Below are positions 10,873 to 19,538 of a stretch of DNA of 64,000 nt, in pieces. A program made the translations under genes and the position numbers. The stretch is from Candidatus Litorirhabdus singularis (GTDB taxonomy: Bacteria > Pseudomonadota > Gammaproteobacteria > Pseudomonadales > Halieaceae). The first letter of the stretch is position 1. Each line of letters starts with the position of its first letter. The notes under the pieces were generated by a model. It made no database searches, was not told the origin of the DNA, and was given only the letters and a program-made list of their open reading frames with translations. Location of the stretch: NCBI RefSeq assembly GCF_026262625.1, contig NZ_SHNN01000002.1, positions 620,001 through 684,000 on the forward strand. Reading direction: 5' to 3'.

Positions 10873-10910
10873 GGGGCTGCTAATTACCTTTGGCGCTAAT
10901 GGACAGCCCC
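10873..10910 (+). other. inverted repeat with large loop
   Basis: GGGGCTG (10873-10879) and CAGCCCC (10904-10910) can form a 7-bp GC-rich stem. An inner ATTA/TAAT pair could extend it. A short T-run follows at 10915-10918. It lies in the 289-base stretch between the phosphorylase and the gene at 10987, which otherwise contains no gene. It could be a weak terminator or leader element. Confidence 0.3.
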
Positions 10911-10926
10911 ACTCGTTTTGATATCT

Positions 10927-10968
10927 TAACAGTGACGCGACTGTTACCAGCACGCAAAATGGCAACAG
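10927..10968 (+). promoter_or_regulatory. two mutually exclusive inverted repeats upstream of the gene at 10987
   Basis: TAACAGT (10927-10933) pairs perfectly with ACTGTTA (10940-10946) across a 6-base loop. The second arm, extended as CTGTTACCA (10941-10949), can instead pair with TGGCAACAG (10960-10968) with a single A-C mismatch. The third arm lies 7 bases before the GGGAG ribosome site (10976-10980) of the next gene. The arrangement could be an RNA switch or a dyad operator; which one cannot be decided here. Confidence 0.35.
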
Positions 10969-10986
10969 CGTTATTGGGAGACAGAC

Positions 10987-11304
10987 ATGAAACTTTTGCC
11001 ACCTCTTATCGGCGAATGGTACAGGGACGTCCAGAACGGGGCGATTTTTGAAGTAGTGGCATGGGATATTCAAACCCTGCTAATAGAGACTCAGTACCTG
11101 GACGGCGAGGTCAGTGAATACGAACTCGAATCATGGCGCGAGCTGACGTTGACGCGCTGTGAACCACCAGAGGATTGGCGCACGCCTTTTGAGCTAGATG
11201 GTGACGATGTACACGACCCCGACCTGCCCTTCCATCCCGAGGACTGGTCAGGCCCCGTTAATGGCATTGAGCCGGAGTACAGCTGCGGCGTTGAAGATAT
11301 CTGA
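10987..11304 (+). CDS. small acidic conserved protein (DUF6763-like)
   Basis: A 105-residue soluble, strongly acidic protein starting MKLLPPLIGEWYRD. The pattern GEWYRDVQNGAIFEVVA followed by IETQYLDGEV and a WREL segment matches small gammaproteobacterial proteins I recall as DUF6763; their function is unknown. The N-terminal half looks like a small beta-barrel and the C-terminal half is acidic and probably disordered. A clear GGGAG lies six bases before ATG. It sits upstream of lexA in the same direction but is separated by the SOS promoter. Confidence 0.75.
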   Translation: MKLLPPLIGEWYRDVQNGAIFEVVAWDIQTLLIETQYLDGEVSEYELESWRELTLTRCEPPEDWRTPFELDGDDVHDPDLPFHPEDWSGPVNGIEPEYSCGVEDI

Positions 11305-11320
11305 GACGCTAGCGCAGTAC

Positions 11321-11336
11321 TTGTATATATAAACAG
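11321..11336 (+). promoter_or_regulatory. LexA box 1 (imperfect SOS box)
   Basis: TTGT-N8-ACAG, one mismatch from the CTGT-N8-ACAG consensus, with an AT-alternating core. It overlaps the -35 hexamer of the lexA promoter. Confidence 0.8.
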
Positions 11337-11348
11337 CCTGTATATAAT
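11321..11348 (+). promoter_or_regulatory. lexA promoter embedded in the SOS boxes
   Basis: -35 TTGTAT (11321-11326) and perfect -10 TATAAT (11343-11348) with 16-base spacing; transcription should start near 11355. Each hexamer lies inside one LexA box, giving direct autorepression. Confidence 0.8.
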
Positions 11349-11353
11349 CACAG
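11338..11353 (+). promoter_or_regulatory. LexA box 2 (perfect SOS box)
   Basis: CTGT-ATATAATC-ACAG, a perfect match to the SOS consensus, 17 bases downstream of box 1 start to start. It covers the -10 hexamer. Confidence 0.92.
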
Positions 11354-11392
11354 CATCTAATTGACGGGGCCCGTGCCCTGTGAGGCGCTGTG

Positions 11393-11995
11393 ATGGAAAA
11401 CCTGACTAACCGACAACAACAGGTATTAGACCTGATCCGCCGTCATATATCGGACACCGGATTCCCTCCCACACGCGCCGATATCGCGCGAGAATTAGGT
11501 TTCAAATCAGCCAACGCTGCTGAGGAGCACCTCAAGGCTCTGGCGCGTAAGGGCGCTATCGAAATGGTACCTGGCGCTTCGCGTGGTATCCGTCTGCCCG
11601 AGAGCCAGGGCATTCCGGTTATTGGCCGTGTGGCCGCTGGAAGCCCGGTATTGGCGATTGAGCATATTGAGGAATATTGCGACTTACCGGCGGCATTTTT
11701 CAAGCCCGCAGCAGACTACTTTTTGCGGGTCAGCGGCGACAGCATGATTGATGTTGGCATTCATGATGATGACTTGCTGGCCGTGCATCGCACCAGTAAT
11801 GTCAAGAACGGCGATATTGTGGTCGCGCGTATCGGCGATGAAGTCACCGTAAAACGCCTGCAAAAAGGTAAATCCAACCGTCATCTGACACTGCTGCCAG
11901 AGAACGCTGATTATCAGCCCATTGAAGTGGACCTGGGAGAGGTTGAATTTGCCATAGAAGGACTCAGTGTTGGGGTTCTACGACGCGGCTGCTAG
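11393..11995 (+). CDS. lexA: SOS repressor LexA
   Basis: LexA represses DNA-damage genes and cleaves itself when RecA filaments form. The 200-residue protein has an N-terminal winged helix-turn-helix ([15 protein letters not shown], residues 25-39), the self-cleavage bond Ala82-Gly83 in RVAAGSP, and the Ser117/Lys154 catalytic dyad (GDSMID and VTVKRL). Numbers are within two of E. coli LexA. I choose the ATG at 11393, with GAGG seven bases upstream; a GTG directly before it is in frame. The two SOS boxes upstream indicate autoregulation. Confidence 0.97.
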   Translation: MENLTNRQQQVLDLIRRHISDTGFPPTRADIARELGFKSANAAEEHLKALARKGAIEMVPGASRGIRLPESQGIPVIGRVAAGSPVLAIEHIEEYCDLPAAFFKPAADYFLRVSGDSMIDVGIHDDDLLAVHRTSNVKNGDIVVARIGDEVTVKRLQKGKSNRHLTLLPENADYQPIEVDLGEVEFAIEGLSVGVLRRGC

Positions 11996-12036
11996 TTAAA
12001 GAATGACAGGCGCACGCTGCCCCACGACCGCACTTT

Positions 12037-12285
12037 TTAATGAACCGTGCGTGGCACCTCATCTGCTTCCTCTAGCTCCAGGCCTTCGTGCTCAGCCATT
12101 GAAGCCGCCGCCTGAATACCGGCCTGGATCATAACCCGGGCCACTTCCAACGATGAGTCCATCAGGTATACCCGGGACTCCTCGGAAAACTGAATAACCA
12201 CCAACGGCTCTCCATCTTCCTCGGCACGCTGCAGCGCCACGTCGCCATTGGCGAGTTCGACTATTTCCAAGAACGATGAGCTCAA
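12037..12285 (-). CDS. conserved hypothetical protein (PA3009-like)
   Basis: An 82-residue soluble acidic protein starting MSSSFLEIVELANGDVALQR. The mix of a short beta-rich N-terminal part (VVIQFSEESRVYL) and an amphipathic helix (VARVMIQAGIQAAA) resembles the small protein found between lexA/sulA and topA in Pseudomonas. I know of no function. It is convergent with lexA and lies upstream of nothing obvious on its own strand; topA ends 59 bases away in the same direction, so it may be read from the topA transcript. Confidence 0.75.
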   Translation of the reverse strand: MSSSFLEIVELANGDVALQRAEEDGEPLVVIQFSEESRVYLMDSSLEVARVMIQAGIQAAASMAEHEGLELEEADEVPRTVH

Positions 12286-12328
12286 AGGGTTCCCCTGATC
12301 CTATGCGATGAGTGATTCTATCATAAGC

Positions 12329-12360
12329 GGCCTGACCCAGAGGCTCAGGCCGAGGTTTTT
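12329..12360 (+). terminator. possible hairpin terminator at the end of topA
   Basis: GGCCTGA (12329-12335) pairs with TCAGGCC (12345-12351); a run of seven T follows after GAGG on the plus strand. The T-run is also the lysine codons of the topA tail, so it may be coincidental. The orientation would stop plus-strand transcription coming from lexA. Confidence 0.35.
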
Positions 12361-15071
12361 TTCTGCTTCGCAGCTGCAGATTTTTTCTTTGCCGCCGCCT
12401 TTTTCTTAGGTTTTGCCTTCTTCTTGGCTGCCGGCTTTTTCTTGGGCGGAATTTCCTGCTGCCATGTGTTGCCGTGATAAAAGGCCCGCCAACCAGTGGG
12501 CTTGTCGTCGACCTCAGTCATCACATACTGCTCTTTAGTCTTGCGACTAAAACGAATCTGGCTGCGATTGCCATCAGGGTCTGTCACCGGCGCGGAGAAC
12601 AAGAAACCGTACTTGGGATCGATCTCCTGCTGGTGAGGCAAAATCTCATCCACAAATGGGGCCCGCGTCTCACGATTACGCGGGAAACCGCTGGCCGCCA
12701 AAAACATGCCCGCCGCGCCGTCTCGCAGCACGTAGGTATCCTCGACCTTCTCACAGGCCAATTCAGGCATCGGCACGGGGTCCATCTTAGGCGGAGCGGC
12801 CTCGCCGTTACGCAACAGCTTGCGGGTGTTTTTGCACTCCTCCGCCGTGCAACCAAAGTACTTACCGAAGCGCCCGGTCTTGAGCTGCATTTCAGCGCTA
12901 CATTTGTCGCACTCAAGCACCGGTCCGTCATAACCCTTAATCTTGAAGGCACCCTGCTCTACTTCAAAGCCACTGCAGTCAGGGTTATTACCGCAGACGT
13001 GTAGCTTGCGCTTTTCGTCTATCAGGTAACTGTCCATGGCAGTGTTGCAGATTTGGCAGCGATGCCGAGTACGCAGTTGCCGCGATTCTGCCTCTTCGTC
13101 AGCATCCTCACTGACAGCTTCATCGCCCGAAGTCAGATTTATCGTCGATTTACAGCGTTCTTTTGGCGGCAGCGCATAACCGGAGCAACCCAGGAAGACA
13201 CCGGTGCTGGCGGTACGAACCTGCATCGGGCGCCCACACTGACTGCATTCAATATCAGTCATGGTGGGCTCATTGGTACGCATCCCACCCTCTGGTTGCT
13301 CGGCCTTTTGCATCTGTTCCGAAAAGTCAGCATAGAAGCTGTCCAACAAGGCACGCCATTCCAGCTTGCCTTCGGCAACCTCATCAAGGCGCTCTTCCAT
13401 GCCTGCCGTGAACCCATAATCGAGCAGCTCGGTAAAGCTCTCCTGCAGGCGCTCGGTTACCACATCACCCATCTTTTCGGCATAGAAGCGCTTGTTCTCC
13501 AGACGCACGTAACCGCGATCCTGAATCGTCGAGATAATCGAAGCGTAGGTGGAGGGCCGGCCGATGCCGCGTTTCTCTAACTCACGCACCAGGCTGGCCT
13601 CACCGAAGCGCGCTGCCGGTTTGGTAAAGTGCTGCGCGGGCAGTAATTCTTTGAGATTAAGTATTTCGCCCTCATTAATATCAGGCAATACCGTATCTTC
13701 GGCGGCTTTACCGCCAGCCGGCAACACCTTGGTGTAACCATCAAACTTGATGATTCGACCCTTGGCATTGAGTTCGAAATCTCCAGCTCCGATCGTTAAG
13801 GTGCTTGATAAATAACGTGCTGGCATCATTTGGCAAGCCACGAAACGCCGCCAAATCAACTCATATAGCCGCTCTGCGTCGCGCTCCATGTTCTGCAGTT
13901 GATGCTGCATCACATTAACGTCGGATGGACGAATCGCCTCGTGTGCTTCCTGAGCGCCCTCCTTGGAGGAGTAACGCAGCGGACCTTCTGGAAGATACTC
14001 TGGCGCAAAATTGTTCTGGATATAATCGCGACAGGTTTGCACTGCGTCAGCACTCAAATTGGTTGAGTCAGTTCGCATATAGGTTATGTAGCCGGCCTCA
14101 TACAGACGCTGCGCCATCATCATGGTCTTCTTGACGCTGAACCCCAAACGCGTGCTGGCCGCCTGCTGTAATGTTGACGTAATGAAGGGAGCCGAAGGAC
14201 GTGAGCTGGTTGGCTTATCTTCACGCAGCCGAACCCGATATTCCGATTTTTGCAGCTCGGCGACAGCTGCCATCGCAGTGGTCTCATCCCCTGGGCGGAA
14301 ATTTTCGCCACCGTGCTTGCGCACCTGAAAGCGGACTTCGTCACTGGCGCCGGACAACAAATCAGCATGAATTTCCCAATATTCCTCAGGAATAAAAGCA
14401 TGAATTTCGCGTTCACGCTCGACGATCAATTTCACCGCAACCGATTGCACTCGGCCAGCCGACAAGCCCCGGGCTACCTTAGCCCACAGCAGCGGTGACA
14501 CCATGTAACCAACGACCCGGTCCAGAAAGCGTCGGGCCTGCTGGGCATTGACGCGATCGGTATCCAGCTTACCAGGTGATTTGAAGGCATCCTGAATCGC
14601 CTTCTTGGTTATTTCATTGAAGACTACCCGCTGAAAGCGCGTATCGTCGCCGCCAATGGCTTCGCGCAAGTGCCAGGCAATCGCCTCCCCCTCACGGTCA
14701 AGGTCAGTCGCGAGGTAGATGGTGTCAGCGTCAGCCGCCAACTTCTGTAGCTCCGAGACAACCTTCTCTTTGCCAGGCAGAATTTCATAGTGCGCCTGCC
14801 AGTTCTTCTCGGGATCAATGCCCATACGCTTAATGGTCTGCGCCCGACTTTTCTGTTTCTTGTGCTCGATCTTTTTCTCAGGCGACAGTTTGCGGGTAAT
14901 CGCTGCCTGTCGAGCCCGCTCTTTGGGGTCGACAGCGCTCTTACCACTGCCAGCTGTTGGCAGGTCCCTAATGTGACCAATGCTGGACTTGACCACAAAA
15001 TCGTTGCCCAGATACTTATTGATAGTCTTGGCTTTAGCGGGAGACTCGACGATGACCAGTGATTTACCCAT
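12345..15071 (-). CDS. topA: DNA topoisomerase I
   Basis: Type IA topoisomerase that relaxes negative supercoils. The 908-residue protein starts with a Toprim domain ([27 protein letters not shown]), holds the active-site tyrosine in [13 protein letters not shown], and ends with three C4 zinc ribbons ([24 protein letters not shown]). An insertion of about 50 residues after the first Toprim strand is usual in Pseudomonas-type TopA. The last ~35 residues are an almost pure Lys/Ala tail, likely for DNA or RNA polymerase contact. ATG at 15071 has GAGG upstream. Confidence 0.97.
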   Translation of the reverse strand: MGKSLVIVESPAKAKTINKYLGNDFVVKSSIGHIRDLPTAGSGKSAVDPKERARQAAITRKLSPEKKIEHKKQKSRAQTIKRMGIDPEKNWQAHYEILPGKEKVVSELQKLAADADTIYLATDLDREGEAIAWHLREAIGGDDTRFQRVVFNEITKKAIQDAFKSPGKLDTDRVNAQQARRFLDRVVGYMVSPLLWAKVARGLSAGRVQSVAVKLIVEREREIHAFIPEEYWEIHADLLSGASDEVRFQVRKHGGENFRPGDETTAMAAVAELQKSEYRVRLREDKPTSSRPSAPFITSTLQQAASTRLGFSVKKTMMMAQRLYEAGYITYMRTDSTNLSADAVQTCRDYIQNNFAPEYLPEGPLRYSSKEGAQEAHEAIRPSDVNVMQHQLQNMERDAERLYELIWRRFVACQMMPARYLSSTLTIGAGDFELNAKGRIIKFDGYTKVLPAGGKAAEDTVLPDINEGEILNLKELLPAQHFTKPAARFGEASLVRELEKRGIGRPSTYASIISTIQDRGYVRLENKRFYAEKMGDVVTERLQESFTELLDYGFTAGMEERLDEVAEGKLEWRALLDSFYADFSEQMQKAEQPEGGMRTNEPTMTDIECSQCGRPMQVRTASTGVFLGCSGYALPPKERCKSTINLTSGDEAVSEDADEEAESRQLRTRHRCQICNTAMDSYLIDEKRKLHVCGNNPDCSGFEVEQGAFKIKGYDGPVLECDKCSAEMQLKTGRFGKYFGCTAEECKNTRKLLRNGEAAPPKMDPVPMPELACEKVEDTYVLRDGAAGMFLAASGFPRNRETRAPFVDEILPHQQEIDPKYGFLFSAPVTDPDGNRSQIRFSRKTKEQYVMTEVDDKPTGWRAFYHGNTWQQEIPPKKKPAAKKKAKPKKKAAAKKKSAAAKQKKTSA

Positions 15072-15156
15072 ATTCCCTCAAGAGGTGCGTGCAAAAGGCG
15101 ACATATATAAGACTTGAACCAGCACGGGTCAAGGAAAATTGTGTGTAACGTGTCAT

Positions 15157-15618
15157 TCAGCTCACCGGAGGCTCGCCCAAAAGGCGTCGTAGCTGACTAT
15201 CAATCAGCTTCAGATCCTCCGAGTTACCGGTCTCATCCCAGAACACTCCGATACCTGCCATAGAGGCACTAGCGTGGCTCACCCCCTCTGGCATAGCAGC
15301 CAGTGGCTCAGCCACTTCAGGTGGTATTTCCCGGAGTCCGATCAGCCAACCCTGAGCTGTACGTCGATAGACTACATTGGGATGTGGCTGCTTGTCTTCA
15401 CGCGGCCGCCGGCGTGAGTAAAACGGCTGCAAACCGCTGTCAGGCATATCTGGCAGCTGCTGCAACTGTACCACCATGCCAGCCAATGCGGCCTGTTCAC
15501 GCAGCGAGGCGAGATGACGCTGATGCCGGCTAGGGCGCATACTCAGCAACGGTGAAAGCGCTACCATCACCACAAAAATAATCAGAACCCAGGTCACTAC
15601 TACCTCACTCACTTTCAT
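15157..15618 (-). CDS. hypothetical single-span membrane protein
   Basis: A 153-residue protein with one N-terminal hydrophobic segment (VVVTWVLIIFVVMVALSPLL, about residues 6-25) and a soluble remainder that is rich in arginine in the middle. I do not recognise the family. The start could be ATG 15618 or the GTG six bases upstream; neither has a strong ribosome site. It lies upstream of topA in the same direction and divergent from the stress-protein gene. Confidence 0.6.
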   Translation of the reverse strand: MKVSEVVVTWVLIIFVVMVALSPLLSMRPSRHQRHLASLREQAALAGMVVQLQQLPDMPDSGLQPFYSRRRPREDKQPHPNVVYRRTAQGWLIGLREIPPEVAEPLAAMPEGVSHASASMAGIGVFWDETGNSEDLKLIDSQLRRLLGEPPVS

Positions 15619-15701
15619 CTGCACTTGACCTAGCGCAGCATTTGCAGGGGCTATACTATGTTATATATTACGTATTCAACAGATCCTAATGAGGAAGTGC
15701 C

Positions 15702-16136
15702 GTGAGTAACTACCAAACATTGTTAATGGCCGTCGACTTGAGTGAAGATTCACATGCAGTTGCGGCCAAAGCCGCCGCTCTGCGCGATGCCTATGGCGCC
15801 ACGCTACACATCATCCACGTCATAGAACCGCTGAGCTTTGCCTACGGGGGCGATATCCCCATGGATTTTTCTGGAATTCAGGAAGAGATCCATCAACAAG
15901 CACGCACTCAATTGACTGCGTTTGGTGAGAAGTACGGTGTGACGGAAGCTAATCGACACATTGTATTGGGCCGGCCTGAAGTTGAAATTCATGCTCTCGG
16001 CGAGGAACTTGGCGTCGACCTCGTCGTAGTCGGCAGCCACGGCCGCTACGGCCTGGCCTTGTTGATGGGTTCAACAGCTAACGGCGTGCTGCACGGTGCC
16101 ACCTGTGATGTGCTGGCAGTACGCGTAGGCAGCTAA
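15702..16136 (+). CDS. universal stress protein (UspA family)
   Basis: A 144-residue cytoplasmic Usp domain protein. The start DLSEDSHAVAAKAA and the ATP-binding signature GSHGRYGLALLMGSTA near the C terminus place it in the ATP-binding UspFG/MJ0577-type branch, not the UspA branch that lacks this motif. GTG start with GAGGA upstream. The stop overlaps the stop region of the convergent glutaredoxin-like gene by four bases. Usp proteins aid survival under starvation or stress; the specific trigger is unknown. Confidence 0.9.
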   Translation: MSNYQTLLMAVDLSEDSHAVAAKAAALRDAYGATLHIIHVIEPLSFAYGGDIPMDFSGIQEEIHQQARTQLTAFGEKYGVTEANRHIVLGRPEVEIHALGEELGVDLVVVGSHGRYGLALLMGSTANGVLHGATCDVLAVRVGS

Positions 16137-16414
16137 TCTCCGGTAGAGGGTGCTGACGGCACCGCTGCCTGTAACAATGCGGCAATCTGCGCTGGCGTGA
16201 ACGGCCAGTTAAGCTCCGCCCCGCCATCGCCACGACGCAGCACCGGTATCAACCAGCCATAACGTTCGAACAGCGCGTCGTCGGCACTGATATCCACCGT
16301 CGTCACTGTAATGCCTTGCGCCAACCACGGTTGCAGCAGTTCCAGCGCCTGCTCACACAAATGGCAGGCACTGGTGCTATATAGCGTCAGATCAGAGGTC
16401 GTAGCCACGCTCAT
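16133..16414 (-). CDS. glutaredoxin-like protein (DUF836)
   Basis: A 93-residue thioredoxin-fold protein with the redox motif CHLC at residues 17-20 in the context LYSTSACHLCEQA, and the cis-proline region LIPVL about 40 residues later. These features fit the DUF836 glutaredoxin-like family. Its start lies inside the end of amtB (23-base overlap), so it is read from the amtB transcript. Its substrate is unknown; the coupling to an ammonium channel is curious but may be only positional. Confidence 0.85.
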   Translation of the reverse strand: MSVATTSDLTLYSTSACHLCEQALELLQPWLAQGITVTTVDISADDALFERYGWLIPVLRRGDGGAELNWPFTPAQIAALLQAAVPSAPSTGD

Positions 16415-17609
16415 TATGCAGAACCGTGTCCAGCCCCTCGGTCTCTTCCTCTTCGTTAACGCGCAGTGGAGTCACAAAACCAATCAGCTTTAAAATGATG
16501 TAGGTTGCTACAGCGGTGTAAAGGCCTACCGCCACGATACCGCACAGTTGGACCGAGAGCTGCTGGGCGATGGTTACACCCTCGGCAAGGCCCTGCCCTG
16601 AAAACACGCCGAGCCCGGAACTGGCAAAAATGCCAGCCAAAAAAGTTCCGAGCATCCCACCGACGCCGTGCACGGGAAATACGTCCAGTGAGTCATCTAT
16701 TTTTAACTTCTGCTTGAGCGTAAGAGTGGCATAAAAACACACGATACCGGCACTCACACCAATCACCAATGCGCCTCCGGGTCCGACAAAGCCAGATGCC
16801 GGTGTTATCGTGCCCAGTCCCGCCACCATACCGGTGACAATACCCAAAGCACTGGGCTTGCCGTACTTTATCCATTCGATGGCCATCCAGGTGAAAGCCC
16901 CGGCGGAAGCTGAGAGATGGGTTACCAGCATCGCCATGCCCGCGTCGCCATTGGCAGCCAGCGCGCTACCGGCGTTGAAGCCAAACCAGCCTACCCAGAG
17001 CATACTGGCGCCGGTGATGGTCATCGTCATGTTGTGAGGAGGCATAGGCACTTCACCGAAACCACGGCGATTACCAATAACCAGGGCCGCGACCAGAGCG
17101 CCTACTCCAGCGGTGATGTGGACCACGGTACCACCGGCAAAGTCGAGTAAGCCCATTTCACCCAGCCAACCGCCGCCCCACACCCAGTGAGTCACGGGAG
17201 CGTAGACTACAAGCAGCCACAGCAATGAGAAAATAAGCACGGCGCCAAAGCGGGTGCGCTCAGCAAAGCCACCAATAATCAGAGCCGGGGTAATAATCGC
17301 AAACGTCATCTGAAACATGACAAAGACCGTTTCTGGCAGGTCACCGGCAAGGCTATCTTCACCGACCCCGGATAGGAGAACCTTGTTAAAGCCACCCAGC
17401 CACTTCGAGCCTTCGTCAAAGGCTATGCTGTAGCCAATCACATACCAGAAAATAGAAGCGACACAGGCAATACCAAAGCACTGCATGAGGACCGACAGCA
17501 CATTCTTGGATCGCACCAGCCCTCCATAAAACAAGGCCAGTCCTGGCAATGTCATGAAAAGTACCAACGCGGTTGCCGTCAGTATCCAGGCGGTATTTGC
17601 TCCATCCAT
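16392..17609 (-). CDS. amtB: ammonium transporter
   Basis: A 405-residue Amt/Rh channel for ammonium with eleven predicted membrane segments. It has the N-terminal PGLALFYGGLVRSKN motif, the gate segment MTFAIITPALIIGGFAERT, and both pore histidines (GGTVVHITAG and FPVHGVGGMLGTF). There is no N-terminal signal sequence. No glnK lies beside it, although the two are usually paired. The gene is followed by the overlapping glutaredoxin-like gene and is divergent from an IclR regulator across 229 bases, in which I find no convincing sigma-54 site. Confidence 0.95.
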   Translation of the reverse strand: MDGANTAWILTATALVLFMTLPGLALFYGGLVRSKNVLSVLMQCFGIACVASIFWYVIGYSIAFDEGSKWLGGFNKVLLSGVGEDSLAGDLPETVFVMFQMTFAIITPALIIGGFAERTRFGAVLIFSLLWLLVVYAPVTHWVWGGGWLGEMGLLDFAGGTVVHITAGVGALVAALVIGNRRGFGEVPMPPHNMTMTITGASMLWVGWFGFNAGSALAANGDAGMAMLVTHLSASAGAFTWMAIEWIKYGKPSALGIVTGMVAGLGTITPASGFVGPGGALVIGVSAGIVCFYATLTLKQKLKIDDSLDVFPVHGVGGMLGTFLAGIFASSGLGVFSGQGLAEGVTIAQQLSVQLCGIVAVGLYTAVATYIILKLIGFVTPLRVNEEEETEGLDTVLHNERGYDL

Positions 17610-17838
17610 AAGGGCTTCCTCAAGAAAACTTGTGTTTTATTGTTAGCAGTAAATAGCTGCGCGACATAGGGTACTGAACAGACCGTCGCTGGACAAGTAG
17701 GAATCCTCAAGACGCGGGTTTCTACCCTTGATGTATCCATTCAATGGCAGTACCATAACCCTAAGTTTAATAATTCATACTGGAAGCGCGGGCGCCTTTG
17801 GGCTCGCCGCTTGCACACCGAACAGAGGTATAACGTAG

Positions 17839-18759
17839 GTGCCATTGTTTTCTCAACCCACTGCGCGAGCGCTCGCCATCCTCGACCTGTTGATGGCCAA
17901 TCCCCAGCAAGCATTCGGACTCACCGAAATGACCCGCCGGCTGAACCTGAACAAGGCGACCTGCCATGCCATCCTAACGACTATGGCCAATTACGGCTTC
18001 TTGGTGCAACACCCCAAAACCAAAGCCTATCGCCTGGGGCCCAGCATAATAGCCGCAGGTAATGCGGCATTCGCACAGTTTCCAGTACTGGAATATGCCC
18101 GCCCGGAGCTCGAAAGTCTGGAGAACGAGTTTGATATAGGCTTCGCGGCAACCGGCCGCTCCAAGACCCACGTTGTTCTGTTGGCGCTATACGCCTCAGC
18201 CAGTTCGCTGATCGATCAGTTCCAGCTCGGCCTGCGCCTACCCAACACCGCCCCTGTCGGTGCCTGCTTCACCGCCTGGTCGCCTGCCAAACAACTTGAA
18301 GCCTGGCTTGAACGGGCCCATGAAGCCCGCGGTGAATACAACGAGAAGCTGGATCAAAAGCTTCGCATGTCGGTCATTTCGATTCGTGCCCGCGGCTTCG
18401 AAGTCACCTTGAAAACCAAGGCCGAGGCTGAATTACACGAAAATCTTCGGCTTATCCAGAATGCCTGGAACCTGAAGGATCTGGAAGAAATCACTCATAA
18501 CTACCAGCGCGCACTCTGCGATGAATACGTGCATCTGGACCGCATAGAACCGCGCTCACGCTACGACGTAAGCACCATCAGTGTGCCTGTTTTTGCCTAT
18601 AAGCAGTTGCCCGCGCTGTGCTTCGCCGCAGGTTCATTCGGCCAAAGCATCACCGGCAGCGAGATTGAAAGCATTGCACAAAGTATGCGTGATGCCGCTG
18701 AACGGGTAACACAGCGGGCGCGCGCACAAGCCACGCCCGAGGACAGTTACCTCAACTAA
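17839..18759 (+). CDS. IclR-family transcriptional regulator
   Basis: A 306-residue regulator with an N-terminal winged helix-turn-helix (ALAILDLLMANPQQAFGLTE, then LNLNKATCHAIL, residues ~9-50) and a C-terminal ligand-binding domain of IclR type. The effector domain is somewhat divergent, so I cannot name a ligand. GTG start with AGAGG ten bases upstream. It is divergent from amtB and coupled to the next gene through TAATG. Regulation of amtB is conceivable from position only. Confidence 0.85.
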   Translation: MPLFSQPTARALAILDLLMANPQQAFGLTEMTRRLNLNKATCHAILTTMANYGFLVQHPKTKAYRLGPSIIAAGNAAFAQFPVLEYARPELESLENEFDIGFAATGRSKTHVVLLALYASASSLIDQFQLGLRLPNTAPVGACFTAWSPAKQLEAWLERAHEARGEYNEKLDQKLRMSVISIRARGFEVTLKTKAEAELHENLRLIQNAWNLKDLEEITHNYQRALCDEYVHLDRIEPRSRYDVSTISVPVFAYKQLPALCFAAGSFGQSITGSEIESIAQSMRDAAERVTQRARAQATPEDSYLN

Positions 18760-19538
18760 TGTCAGTGCCGGACTCTCCCGAGTTCAAGGACCGTAAGGCC
18801 CTCTTTGACCGTATGATTACCGTGTACGGCCGCAATCCAGTGCTGGAAGCATTGGAAGACCCCAATCTTGAATGCTTTCGCTTACACCTGGCCGACAGTA
18901 ATAAACCGGCTGCGGTATTGCAGAAAATGCAGGAACTCGCGGTTCAACGCGGCGCCGAAGTCTGCTTTCACGGCAAGCGTGAGCTCTCCAGAATTTCCCG
19001 CAATGGCAAGCAGGATCAGGGCGTTGCCGCCGATATCGTGTGCCCCGGTTTCAGGCAGTTAGAACAGTATCTGGAGTTGCCACGGCAGGGGCGACAACGC
19101 CTGCTGGCACTTGACGGCATCAGTAATCCGCAGAATCTTGGCATGTTGGTACGCTCCGCAGTAGCCGGTGGAATCAATGGTATTGTCTGGAGTGCAAGGG
19201 GCAACGCTGAATTGGGACCACTAGCCATCAAGGCCAGCACTGGCACGCTCTATCGCGCGCCTATTCTGCGCTGTGAGAACCTGGGCAAGGGGCTTGCCGC
19301 CTGTCAGGCAGCTGGCTTTGCGATACGTGTGCTGGGGGCTGAGGGATCTACCAGTCTGCTGGATGCCGCCACTGGCGACACCGGGTCTGTGGTATACGTG
19401 CTCGGTAACGAGACGCGAGGCGTCTCGGCAGAAATTCGACAGCTCGCTGATGCTACGGTCTCTATCCCCATGGCTAGCGGTGTCGAGTCACTGAATGTCG
19501 CCGTCACCGCTGCCCTGATCGCCTATTTGGACAGGTAG
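18759..19538 (+). CDS. SpoU/TrmH-family RNA 2'-O-methyltransferase
   Basis: A 259-residue SPOUT methyltransferase that uses SAM to methylate a ribose 2'-OH in rRNA or tRNA. It has an L30e-like N-terminal substrate domain (YGRNPVLEALEDP) and the trefoil-knot motifs LDGISNPQNLGMLVRSA, GNETRGVS and IPMASGVESLNVAVTAAL. The N terminus differs from ordinary RlmB (which starts directly with YGxHAV), so I leave the symbol blank. The ATG shares its A with the upstream stop. The end overlaps the convergent VWA gene by 16 bases. Confidence 0.85.
   Translation: MSVPDSPEFKDRKALFDRMITVYGRNPVLEALEDPNLECFRLHLADSNKPAAVLQKMQELAVQRGAEVCFHGKRELSRISRNGKQDQGVAADIVCPGFRQLEQYLELPRQGRQRLLALDGISNPQNLGMLVRSAVAGGINGIVWSARGNAELGPLAIKASTGTLYRAPILRCENLGKGLAACQAAGFAIRVLGAEGSTSLLDAATGDTGSVVYVLGNETRGVSAEIRQLADATVSIPMASGVESLNVAVTAALIAYLDR

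Noticed and set aside
15625-15657. TTGACC and TATACT upstream of the universal stress gene
   Set aside because: Spacing of 21 bases is too long for a sigma-70 promoter.
17800-17815. GGGCTCG-N4-TTGCA resembling a sigma-54 promoter before the IclR gene
   Set aside because: Two mismatches in the -24 element, and the predicted start would fall inside the ribosome site of the gene.
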